The notes under the pieces: model-generated
Seen by the model: the letters and a program-made list of their open reading frames with translations, nothing else
Databases searched by the model: none
Told to the model about the DNA's origin: nothing
Position numbers and translations under genes: made by a program
Source of the DNA: Mytilus trossulus
Lineage: Eukaryota > Mollusca > Bivalvia > Mytilida > Mytilidae
Direction of reading: 5' to 3'
Assembly (NCBI RefSeq): GCF_036588685.1
Contig: NC_086381.1
Location: 67,401,436 to 67,465,435, forward strand
DNA length: 64,000 nt
Part shown: positions 23,595 to 35,725 of the stretch, one piece after another
How positions within the stretch are numbered: position 1 is the stretch's first letter
How the letters are laid out: each line of letters opens with the position of its first letter

Positions 23595-24671
23595 ATGTTA
23601 TTATCATTCCTTAATTTACATGCCATGATTTCAACTGCAATCACGAAGATCATGGAAGAGCTGAGGTTTTGCTGCTACTATCGATGATTACGTGTAAAAA
23701 TAATGAAACGATCGTCTTATTCAAACTGGTAAGAAAATAGCGTTAACCTTTATCATAACGTTCCGTTTTATAGATAATGTCCATTCACAGACAAATTCAG
23801 ACTTAAGTGACTTAATTGGCTGCATAATTCTAAATAATATTAAATTTATTTAGAAACAAGAGAAGCCGTTAAATCTGTTGCAAAAATTGACTTTCATCTA
23901 ATAATTGACAAATACATGTAAAGAAGGTTAATCATGTTAATTACATGATTGAAGGGGTAATTTATTTTTCATACTTTATGAAAGTCGTGCATCCGAAGCG
24001 CTTTTCTGTGTTTACCTTAATTAAGGTTGTTTTAATGTCTGCATATACACGTAGCTGTATATCTGTTGAACCAAAAAAAGAAAGAAAACAACAGAGCTGT
24101 TGTCACCATTGCTGAGGAAGTTAGAACCTTTGTATTATTTGGCACATTATGGCAGAACCTGCATACGAATATACATCTCCAAATTGATATGATTTTCCAG
24201 AGCTTTTGCTTCTAATAATGATAGGAGATTTGTGTTTACAAATAAATATATTACAAACCGTTCAACCGTTAAAGATGACAATGGGTAAGTTCCACATTTA
24301 ACAACTAATACTATTTTACGAAAACAAACTAACAACGTCATGGCAAAAAACAGATATACGCTAACAAAAACCGGGGGTGATCTCAGGTGTTCTGAAGTGA
24401 AAGCATAGTTTACTACAAAACGATTTAATCACAAAAGTTTAACATTCAGTAAAACTGTTTACCTTTGGAACATTTGAGATCACCATTTTTTTGTAGGAGT
24501 TTGTTTTATTGTTTTCCATTGATTTGCGTAGGCCTAAGTATGTTTCGAAGAAAACTCGCTCATTTAAAAGCAATACTATATTTATATTAAAATAAATTTC
24601 TTTATTGAATTTTGTTGAAAAAAATTAGATTACCTTAGATATATTTGGCAAAACTTTTAGGAATTTTTGGT

Positions 24672-24812
24672 CCTCAATGCGCTTCAACTTCGTACTTTAT
24701 TTGGCCTTTTTAACTTTTAAGGATTCGAGCTTCACTAATGAGTCTTTTGTAGACGAAACGCGCGTCTGGCGTATTTACAAAATTTAGTCCTGGTATCTAT
24801 GATGAGTTTATT
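24672..24812 (+). repeat. Hammerhead-bearing repeat, core mutated
   Basis: Shares flanks and layout with the copy near 54786. Stem II (GTCT/AGAC) and GAAA are kept, but the core reads CTAATGA instead of CTGATGA (24734-24740) and stem I has a mismatch, so self-cleavage is unlikely. Confidence 0.65.
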
Positions 24813-27339
24813 CATTTTTGAACAGTATGAAAATGCTATTCCAGGGGTTGATGAACAAGTAACACACTATGAAATGAAATGTTAACATTGTTTAAACGCA
24901 TTTTACGAAATTATACAGATTACAACACTCTTTCATGTAAGATTAAACAAACGTTCTGTTTATAACGAATAAAGGGCCACTTGTTTTAAATTTAAGACAT
25001 GTAAGGATCACCAGCCGTATATAACCGATGCCTTAATGCAATTGCATTTAAATAAATATTGATAAACATTCTCATATTAAGCAGGCATATTCTAACGTAG
25101 TCGTTGTTTGTAGAAGTCATTTCTTCTGCACATCATTTGTTATATTTCTGTTGATGATTGAAATTTGTACATTACGTTTACGTCATTTTTCAGAATGTTT
25201 GTATAACTTGCTGTAAGGAGATGTCTGCCATGTCCTAATTTACATAGAGATTTTATTATAGCGTTTTCTTCTCGTATTAAATCCAAGTCTATTTTCATTC
25301 CCAGGGTTACTTTTTCTAAGTTTTGTAATACGAGTTATATTTCTTTGTTTTCTGCTCATATTTCCTGTATACAATTTTGAAGATTTTTATCACCTAAAAA
25401 CAATACATACAAAGTCAACAGTTGTATTAATGTATTTTAGTCTATACTGAAATAAACGAAATGTGCTAAGTGTTCTAGATGTTATTAAAAATTCTGTTAA
25501 ATGCTCATAAATCAGTTACACTTGATTGCTATTTCTATATATATCACAACTGCAATTCCCTTTTAAGCACTCTGATTGTATACTTGAACAAAATGCTGTC
25601 AGGTTTGACTTAAATTGGTAACAATTACCCTGCACCTGAATAAGTAATTTAGGTTCATGTTAGTTTTACTGTTCTTTTGTTTCGATGGTAGGGGAGGGAG
25701 GTGCAAATTCTTTCCTAAATGATGACATAAAGCAATAATTTTAATTCAAGTTTTTTTTCAGATTGTTTATCCCTTTAATGAATTGTGTATTGCATGATAG
25801 TTTTAAGGAAAATTATATATGTTTTTTGGGTTTCAATTTTTTCAAAAGATATAGCGTAAGGACATTAATGTCTATAACAGTCATTTGTATTTCAATTTGG
25901 TGTCTTATCAAACTTTCATCAAGGTCTGGTAAAATAAAATTATTTTTAACTGAACTTCGAAAAAGGTATTTGTAATTCCTATAGTACAGTGAAGGCTAAA
26001 TCAACATATACTTACATGCATTCCAAATTTTAGCCTACTCATTCAAACTTGCTAAAGCAATGCATGTCAGCTAGCATAGAGGTAAACCACAATTTAGTGT
26101 AGAACCTTAGAAATATATTAAACTCTATATGCACAATATTTTTAACTGAAATGTAACTGATACATACAGTTAATGTAAATATTTAAAATAATAATTATAT
26201 GTTGTTGTACACGGATATATTTCCGAATTGAATTGAAAATGTTCGTACGATTTCTTCGTATTTGAATCGTGCCATTTGAACATTCGATAGTGTTACTAAC
26301 TGTCATATCATTTAGACATAACAAATATATAAGTTAGTTAAATATTCTATTTTCATATTAATTAACATTAATATAAAAAGGGGATGAAAACAAATAATTA
26401 TACTTTGATATCAATTTATATAAATATAAAAAAATGGGACAAAAAAAAACCTAAACGAAACCGACAACACAATGTCTAAAAAGAAACGAAAACAAAAACT
26501 TAAACAACTGTAGCGAAATATTGCAAAAGGAAATGAAATGTGATCAATATTCCACAAAAATCTGAGCTTTATCCAAATTTCTATGTTAGGGCAAGCAATC
26601 CTTTAACTGGGTTAAAACATGTATGTAACGGATCTAAGTTAAAGAAAATGTCCAAAACCAAACATGTACATGTATACCACACAAATAAAAAATATCTGAA
26701 GAGAGTGTTTATTTAGAAGAGCAAGATTTACTTATATGCTATAATTTTGTTTGCTCAAACTGTAAGTAAATATGATAACTCTAAAATCGTTTATTCAAGT
26801 CTTTTTTTGTAGTTGTGTTTTTGCTTCCTGTCGATCTTCTTATTCAAGCTCTCGCCCACTGTGTTTTAGTTTATTACACAACTGTTTTAGTCTAATGGTT
26901 GCAAACTCAAAATATTATATGTTTGCATTCATTCATAAAAAGATAAATTGATCAAGGCTGTAATAACCATGAAATATTATGTCAATTGATAATATGTAAG
27001 GCTGAACAATATAGTTTTCCATACATTTTTGCGTACTCCTTAGTTATATTCGTGAGATAAATGCGATTATAATGCTTTGTCTACTAAAGAAAAACGATAA
27101 ACATTTAGAAAAGAAAGCAATAAGTTTGACTACAGAGACTCTTAAAGTTTTTATATAAAATTTCGAAATGTTGTTATCAAAAACTTGTTTAATAGATTGG
27201 ACAATGATATATCAACAAATATTTCACCATAAACCTATTTATAGTTAAAAAAAAGTTATATTATATTTTCCTATTTTCAACGCTTTAAAAAGTTTCTACT
27301 CCAGTACCTTCCTTCCTTGCATATCGTATGTCATATTCA

Positions 27340-27850
27340 ACTAAGTTAGACATCACGTGACTTTTGTGACGTATAATAGCCGCCATTTGGTATTATATTT
27401 CCCCATATAAAATGCATGTATTCTTCAATAAGGTTTAATTTTCTCATAAACCTGATCCGTTTTCGTACTTTTGCAAATCAATCCTTGATATTCAAACATA
27501 ATTCAATCAAACAATGTTGGTCCTAACAGTTTAATTTTTGATTAAATTCGGCCAAATCGACATCGTAAAACATGCGCTTTTTCTCGTCATTTCTCCGTTG
27601 ACTCAATGCTAACTTACCGATATCCATGTCTACTTTAACAACAAATAAAGAAATTTTGTAAATAAAACTCAAACTTTGCAAATCGATCAAGTATATTCAA
27701 ACATATAGCTGGCGAAAAATACTACTTAAAACAGTTTAATTTCAGGGCAAATTCGGTCAAACATCGATTTAAAAAAGAGAATTTTCCGAGATTTTTCAAA
27801 ATGGCGGCTGATGTATCATATGGAAATGTTGCATCAAATCAATGATTTCT
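27340..27850. repeat. Repeat block with internal duplication and GCCGCCAT/ATGGCGGC ends
   Basis: Two diverged copies of a segment with TTTGCAAATC, ATATTCAAACATA and CAGTTTAATTT lie about 200 bp apart (27470-27580, 27675-27775). They sit between AGCCGCCATTTGG (27379) and AAATGGCGGCTGATG (27799), which form inverted ends. Possibly a foldback element; boundaries unresolved. Confidence 0.35.
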
Positions 27851-28545
27851 ATAGTAAGACTTTCCTAGATTATATCTAATTTTTCATAAAGAATCTCTGA
27901 TGTTTCTGTTATTTTCCTTTAGTGATATTTCGATATCATTGATTTCAAAATTTCTTAATAAAAAAAAATATTTTTAGTGTGACACGGGAACATTTATTTT
28001 GACAGATATTCATCCAGGAGATACTTTTACCAGAAAATAGTTTACAATATCTATAATAAAAAAAAAATCTTCTTTTTTTTTTAAATATTTTTAAAGTTTT
28101 CTGTATATTCTTTTTTTTCTTTAGAAATATATTAAACATTCCTTTAAGAAAAAAAAAATGTCTTCCTAAGAGAAAAAAACGATGTCCAATTATAATAGAT
28201 AAATATTCTATACCTTTACATTCCTTGACCGGACAGGTAAAATCTAACTTTGGTTAAATGTTACATCATAATATATTGTCAGGTAGACGTGCAAACCAAA
28301 AGCAACCAGGTGACATTCAACATCCTGTCAGTGTGTATACATGTATTACCGGTATACCAGAGTTTAAATTTTGTGATATACAACAAAAATTTTAAAAATG
28401 TACAAATACATATCTTCTCCTTCCCGTGTCAAATCAGAAGAAGTATGGTTCATAATAAACTTAAGGAGAATATTAATATTATGAAAATTGCTTTAAAAAA
28501 ATATGTTTTGCTTTAAAGGCATTCAAATATTTATATGTTTCTATG

Positions 28546-29351
28546 CAGGGTTTCCCCTGGGTCAATTATTGTTTTCGCTAACTCTTTCGCCCAAACAATA
28601 TATTTTTCGCCACTTTATTATTTTTTTTTCGCCAAGTAACACAAATATATTTTTCTTTTTAAATTTTCCTTTTTTCCAGCCCTCCCCCCTCCTTAATAAG
28701 AAGTGTTTTTTACAACAAAACAAAGCATTTTATCACTTGGAATGGATCCCTCGTGTATGGTGTAGTCATTACATTGAAGGGTTACTCTAATGCCAACCTT
28801 TTGAATAGATTTCTTCATAACCACAGTTTTCTTTTCTAGACCATCGTAAATAAGTAAAACGATATGCTTGAAACACGTGTGTCACTGAAACGACTTTAAA
28901 GTACCCACTCCAATCAATGATCTTGAAAGTTAAATGATAAAGTTTTAAATCAGAAACCTATTTTGCTTTTGAACATCTTTCGTCATGACAACAATTGTCT
29001 TTTCTGGACATGAGAGGAAGCGTAAAAATTTTGCTTCAAACACGTGCGTCGCAAAGTGGTTACAAAAATCCCTTTTGTGACATGTGACAGAAGCCATATC
29101 ATACAATCAACACCTTTATTAATTAGTCCTTTGATGTCGATAGTATGAATGCAATCAGCTGATTATTGATTTTCTGTCAAAATCTTAACGAGTTCAAGGT
29201 GAATTCCGAGTATCGTCTGATCGGTAAAGTCAGAGAAACCCGAAAAAAGTAAATAAACAAGATGGCTGAAAATAAATCGTTATATATATTTCTTTCGCCA
29301 AATTCTTTCGCCAATGATGAATTTTAATCGCCACAATTATAAACAACCCTG
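28546..29351. mobile_element. Non-autonomous hAT-type element with 8-bp target duplication
   Basis: Starts CAGGGTTTCC and ends ACAACCCTG, the CAGGG terminus typical of hAT transposons. Flanks TTTCTATG (28538-28545) and TTTCTATA (29352-29359) match at 7 of 8 positions, the target size of hAT insertions. TCGCC-rich motifs lie near both ends. No transposase is encoded. Confidence 0.6.
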
Positions 29352-31480
29352 TTTCTATAATTATTTCAAAGAAATATTCTGATTCAAATTTTAATTTAAA
29401 TGAATTTCGATCATTGAATATGATTTTATTGTTATTTATTTTTTGATTCAATATTTAAAGCTAAATCCAGGCAATGAATCGATATAAAGTTTAAATTGTG
29501 TAAAAAAAAAGAGTTATTGTATACATTCCAGCAGAGACGTATGATACGATTGATCTGGTTTTAACAATGTTGTATACCCTATAATATCTATCGACAGAGT
29601 TATCGGTCCTGAATAGGACTGATATAGTTGGGTATGATTGAATAGGTGTTTTATTCTGAATGAACCACAAGTCAACATTGTTTTTGATAATCATTCACGT
29701 GCAAAAAAAGGTCAACAGTATTGATCGAGGAAGTATGAGACACAAAGGCAGCTTCTGTCAAAACTAAGGTGAGTTATAATTTATATTTAATATTCAAGAG
29801 TTACGTTTTTTTTAAATTTATTTTATTATTTTTCTACAAATTTGAGAAAAGGTTTTCTCGTTATTCAGCAGGCTTCTTTTTATCATGTTTATCATATTTT
29901 TTCTTTCGTTAACTTACATATTTGCATACTCTTATAAGAAGATATCATTTGAAATTTCAAGGACGTTTCATATATATTGATCAACAATCTGATTTTCTAA
30001 ATAAGTTATATCACAATGTTGTACATTTTGACTAATACGGTTCTTACAGAAATGGTCACATGACAAATTATATATTCAAAGTTCGCTTGAAAACGTATAG
30101 AGCAGCATTCTGTAATGCATTACGACCATATTTATATATTTGATGATTTTTGTACAAATTATATGCATAATAGAAAAGGAATATTGCAAGATTATTTTTA
30201 GAATATATAAACAAGTATATACTTTGTGACGACATCTTATTATCATCATATTAATAACGGATATTAGAAATTATATATTTTTGATCGATAATTCAAGTAG
30301 ATATCTTTTACTGAATAAATCGTATAATAGGTAAAAATCCAGATTATCCTTAATGATGAGACTCAAAATAAAGATTTCTGCATAACATACAATATACTGA
30401 ATAGGGAAAAAACATTATTGAGTGTTATGTCGTAAATCTTTTTAACTGTCGGTCGATCTTTTATTGTTAAATTAAAAAGGTGTAATAGTTTCTGTACGGA
30501 ATACGTTTGACGAAATTTAAAACGCGGACATAAAAGGTTTAAGTCAATGAGGAGATTCCTAAATAATATAATGTCTTACGGTACGTTTCACATTGTCTAT
30601 ATATTACATTACACGTTATTGTTTAAATTTGTAAAACAAAACATTTTAAAGTGCCATAGGATAGCTTTTTGTCTTTCATATCAATGTAAATTTGGGAAAA
30701 CTAGATTTGAGCATAGTTAATGTTTTTACTGTTTATTCCAAAACACATTATATAAACATTAATTGTTATATTCATACAAGCGACGATTTTAATTTGCAAG
30801 AATACCTGTATAATTAAAATGTTTTCATCTTTGATTTCCTGATACATATTGTACTCGTTTCTCCTAGCTATTTTTTTCACACCCCTGGTGTAAATTCTAT
30901 ATATATTTTTTTTAAATATGTGTTGTTGTTTTTTTTCGTTTTTTCTTATTATTATCCAATACAAATTAAAAGAAACCAAATTTAATTTGTAATAGTGCAA
31001 GGTTAAATGCGCGGTAATCTAGGTAAAAATTTCACCTGTTTTAATTATCAAAATAGTAGCATTAAACAGTAGTGGGACATCTTTGTCATTTTGAATGTAA
31101 ATATTTCAGGACATTTTAATCTCATGGGCCAAAATAGGCAAATAAATGGGAGGAAAAAAAATGTAGGAACAAATGTTTGAGAAAAAGCATGCAAAATAAC
31201 AACATAAAATCAATACAGAGCAATATTTCGTTCGTCTATGATTAATTAAATTACACTGCTTTTATAAAAACACAAAGGACAAATTAAGTGGTTAACAGTT
31301 TACAAATAAAGCGCATTTCTTCTTTGCCGGTCTGTGATTATAGATGATCATAAGTATTTAAATAATATCTCGAGGCAGAAAACTCCACTCCCCATACCAA
31401 CATAAACTTATTTTACATGGGTAATTAAGAAATTCCGCCTTTCGTCCAGGTTATTTTTAGTTAAATACCTAGGTGTCATA

Positions 31481-32130
31481 CCACCAACTGTACTTGTATA
31501 TGAGTATGCATTTAACATTGACGATTAATGCGCTCCAAATGCGCTCCATAGTACACTTATTTATGATTTCCAGAAAACCAGGGGTTATTTTTGGAGTACT
31601 TCTTTTTGAAGTTCATTTTTTTTCCTTAGAAGGCTTAAAGGTATGTTGTAAACTTGCATGCATAACGCTGATTCATGTACAATTCAATGGTTTCAATGAA
31701 GCTAAACTTAAGATCACTTTTTTAGAAAGCTGTGAAAAGTGCAAAATCTCTCCAATTTCGAACGTATGTAAAAATAGCCCTACTCTGACACAAAATATTG
31801 CTTTTGATGTCGTTGTTTGCTTCAACTAACTAACAAACTTGCAAAAATGAAACTTTTGGTGAAAGAGAAATATATTTACATCATTTTAAGCCCAAATTTT
31901 CTTGTCTATGAGTTTGCATTAACAATTGAGGATTCATGCGCTCCATAGTATACTAATTACAGATTTTCAGAAAACGAGGGGTTATTTTTGGAGCAACTCT
32001 TTTGAAGGTCAGTTTTTTTCTTCTTAAAAGGATATACCTGGTTTCTATGAAGTTAAACTTGAGGTAATATACTTAGAAACTGTGAAAATTGCAAAATTTA
32101 GTTGAACAGATAGGGATATTTAATTCGTGG
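31481..32130. repeat. Diverged tandem duplication, offset about 420 bp
   Basis: A segment with GAGTATGCATTTAACATTGA, GCGCTCCATAGTA and CAGGGGTTATTTTTGGAG (from 31481) recurs from about 31905 with roughly 15-20 percent differences judged by eye. Confidence 0.6.
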
Positions 32131-32635
32131 TCTGACCAATTACACTACCTATATGATATGATGATTATGTCAACATATTAGTAAAGTAACATTCAATTGT
32201 TCCTTTCAGAATACGTAACTTATCAGCTTTATCTTGTTAGTAGATATGGTTGAACATATTGTTTCATTAAATTTTGGATGTCATAAAAATTATGATAAAG
32301 ACCATAATATTATGCCGTAATTAAACAACGAAAGTAGAATTACTACATGTACATGTATCTCATTAATAAGTCTAATTAGCAAACGGATGCGTTTAGTGGC
32401 ATTTTTTTCCATTTTATTTCCTAACAAACAATACCGGTATGACAAGCAGATTTTATATTAAGCATATATGTTGAAATACATTTCTGCTATCGATCTCTAT
32501 ATATAAAGATAATTTTGTAAAAAGTGTAAGCTTGCATTGATAGTTTAATGTGCGGACTAGGTTTGTAAATTTCTGTATTACCTTGTACATACTGAACAGA
32601 AGTTCATTCCATTATTCAAAATAAGCTATTTTAAT

Positions 32636-33000
32636 TTTCACCCGTATTGATATTTTTAGGTCCTTCGGTAATCCTCTTATATGAGTTGTGGGACATATTG
32701 ACTGTATACCTTTTGTTCCTCTATTAATAGGCTTTCGAATGAAGTATCATATATATTTGTAATAAGTGGCTGAAGGGTCGCAGCAGTACATTTTATTATT
32801 CAAAATTTGCTATAATTTTCAATATTTTCACGCGTATTTTGGCATTTTGGTCCTCCGTTACCCTTCTCATTGTTATTGCAACACAATGGACATGTTATAT
32901 TTATGAATAAGGGATGATTAACAGCAAAGGTAACGTGAAAACAAGATAACGTTAAGTATTTTAATATTTATATATGTTTTGGTATTCTGGTCGTCCATAC
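32636..33000. repeat. Diverged repeats with TTTGGTCCTCCGTTA-type motif
   Basis: TTTTCACCCGTATTGATATT plus a GGTCCTTCGGTAA motif at 32636-32675 is echoed at 32825-32865, and more weakly at 32960-33000. Confidence 0.4.
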
Positions 33001-33184
33001 ATTGAAGCAAGGATTTTTGTTTAAAAATTAGTAAGGAAAATCCACTAGTTTATTCTCCGAAACTAAATTGATGAATGAATTTAGGTTTAATATTTTAAGG
33101 AGTGCATTGATTTTTTTCTGATATTAATTTGAATATTTGTTAGATAACATCAAAATGACTAATTCAGAAATACAGTTTCATTTT

Positions 33185-33535
33185 ATCGAGATGTCAATAT
33201 ATTTAACCTAGATGATGATTTAATATTCCGAGATCTCATTTTAATAAATCGAGATAACGATATATTACATCATGTACATGGAGAAAACGATATAAAAATC
33301 CGAGAACTTCATATAATAAATCAAGATAACGATATAATAATCCGAGATCGCAATATAATAAAACGAGATAACGATATATAATTCGCCATCTCGTTATAAC
33401 ACTATCGTTTTATCGAGATAATGATATAATAAATCGAGATAACGATATAATAGTTCGAGATCTCTATATGATCAATCGAGATAACGGTATAATAATTCGA
33501 GATCTCGATATAACAATTTCGTGTTATCGACCTAA
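33185..33535. repeat. Minisatellite of GAGATAACGATATAATAA-type units
   Basis: Alternating units reading CGAGATAACGATATAATAAT and CGAGATCTCGATATA run for about 350 bp with degeneration at the left. The GAGATCTC core makes the array rich in short palindromes. Confidence 0.7.
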
Positions 33536-33553
33536 TTTTTTGTGTGTCCCCTT

Positions 33554-33642
33554 ATACGAAAGTCGAGAAGGCTCACCTTCAATTCAGAATTCATCATTCA
33601 TAATTCAGCATTCAGAATTCGGAATTCAGAATTCAGAAATAT
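33554..33642 (+). repeat. ATTCAGAATTC repeat, left member of an inverted pair
   Basis: ACGAAAGTCGAGAAGGCTCA leads into reiterated ATTCAGAATTC/ATTCAGCATTC. The same block lies inverted at 41594-41673. Confidence 0.65.
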
Positions 33643-34486
33643 TAATTTTCTAATGTTATAAACTTAGTTATAATGGTAATAATTAGTATTTGTTTTCATT
33701 GTAATATGAAAATTTATTACTTTTCCTTATATCTTTGTACAAAAAGTATTCTCATTGTCCGTATTTTGACATGTAGATACGGACCTTCATATAGTTGGTA
33801 TCTATAATTTGGAAGGGATTTTTTAAGGGGTAAAAATCAAGACGAGAAACAGGTGACGCGGATCCTAGCAGTTTGCTAGTTTTGGGCTTGCTATCCCTCA
33901 ACACTATATTACATGCCTCTGATTCTAACTACAATCCCCTTTTTTCATTGCCCTTGTATTAAAGCATGTTTCGGAATATTTACTAGTTCCGTGAAACGTT
34001 TTTCTATGAAAAATGTTTGATTTTGAAAAAAAGTTCAGATATATATTTAAGCCTTCATTTTTTTGGCATTCCAGTTTCCACTGACGCGATAAGAACGTGT
34101 AAATCATGGATATTCTGCAGAGAAAGGCGATATCAATTTCCCGCAATTTTTAGTGTGGTGCTAGCAGTCATCATTTCAACAACTTGCACAATACTGAGTA
34201 CATACAAAAACGCAATACAACAAGTTGAAAGTTTTATAACAGTTACTTCATTATCTACTATAATAAAAGCAACAAAAAAATTTAATAACCTTGGTATTGC
34301 ACATGTTTTTTATTTCATTTGGATCGATCAAATTAGTTTAACGAGTGAGTGAATGAATTCTGATTAACGTACAGAAGCAAATAAAATATTTGCATATTCA
34401 TGATGTGAATATGTGCATGAATGATGAATAAACTCTGATTTGTCCTTGTTCGACATGTTTAGCCGGACACCAATTTCAAAGTCTTT

Positions 34487-34568
34487 TGTTTGATCTAGCT
34501 GGCAAAGATTCGAACTTACGACAATTTGTACTCAGACAAGCACGCTAACCATGAGACCATCTAGTGTG
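34487..34568 (-). repeat. tRNA-like SINE head or tRNA pseudogene
   Basis: On the minus strand, TGGTCTCATGGTTAGCGTGC resembles an A box region and AAGTTCGAATC matches the B box at most positions. A clean cloverleaf with an anticodon arm is not seen, so a degraded SINE or pseudogene is more likely than a tRNA. Confidence 0.4.
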
Positions 34569-34911
34569 AATAGTATAATCATGGATGTTTAAACATTACT
34601 ACCACGGAATAATATATTCTTCCCTGAACAAATATTTTTTATAAATATCTTTTAAATCCTGTTAATTACATAGATACTGATATATTTCATGGGAGATAAA
34701 TGGTTTCAATCTTTAGACAAAGTAATGTTCCATTTGTTGTTGCGTTTTAATTGAATTGAATAGTTTTGAAATAAATTATTTATTTTTATAGTATAAAATT
34801 CCCCCTTAAAAAATAGACGCATTATGATATTTAAACGTATATAACCGTCCGTCTTAAATAGGCTGAATATGGCGTGTAGTTGACTTTAAACCTAACTTAG
34901 TTGTTTATATA

Positions 34912-35180
34912 TACGCTTTGGTCACACCTAAACGGATAGCACGAACGGATGAAGAAAAGGTTTGTCCGCTGACAATATTTTCTCCGGTCGTTAGCCTCAG
35001 ATCTCCCTCCGTTGGTACATTAACTGATATATATCACATGGATACCGGATATGAAGGCTATAGGATATGAAATGTACGGGTAACATATATAACGGATGTA
35101 GAACGAACATGCAACCTGATGAATATCGTAACAAATTTACTCATCCGTGCGAGTTATCCGGTATGGTGTGATCAGGGCAC
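34912..35180. mobile_element. Short relative of the 10145-11969 element
   Basis: Left end GGTCACACCTAAACGGATAG closely matches the TIR of the 1.8-kb element (GGTCACACCTTACCGGATAG). The right end, reversed, reads GATCACACCATACCGGATAA. About 270 bp with no coding capacity. TTAA flanks are not evident here. Confidence 0.55.
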
Positions 35181-35725
35181 GGTCAAACGATCTGTATACG
35201 TTTTGGTGAAGTTATGACTGTTCGTTCCAGAACTATGGGATTTTTTTTATTAGTTAAAAAAAGGAAGGTATGTTTTTACATATCTTTAAAATGCCATATT
35301 TGATTGGCTTTAAACTCTTTGTAGTTATAGTCTTAAGGTCTATTTAATTGTTGGTGACATTTTTATTTAGGTATTTAGGTTCGTGAGTTGGACTTCTTTT
35401 GAAAAAAAATATTTAACGGGGGAATATATTTCTTACGTGTCGCGCTGTATTTTGAAAATGCCTTTTGAAATTGGCTTAACACTTTACACAGTTGTTATGG
35501 TGATATAAGGTCTGCACAGTTTTGGGTGAAATTTTATTATTTTCATGTCGCAGTGCGTCTTGAGAATGCATTGTTTTATTTACTTCCGACTTTGCACAAT
35601 TGTATGTTGTCATATTATTAAATACAGCCGGGTCATACACGTATGGTAGGACATTTGCCAGCTGGACCATATGAGTATCAATACCAAATAGGTATTTTTT
35701 ACATGTATCAGAAATTCTTAAAATA

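Noticed and set aside
34017-34352. 111-codon plus-strand frame
   Set aside because: No recognisable motif, no splice context, and the flanks are repeats; chance frame cannot be excluded.
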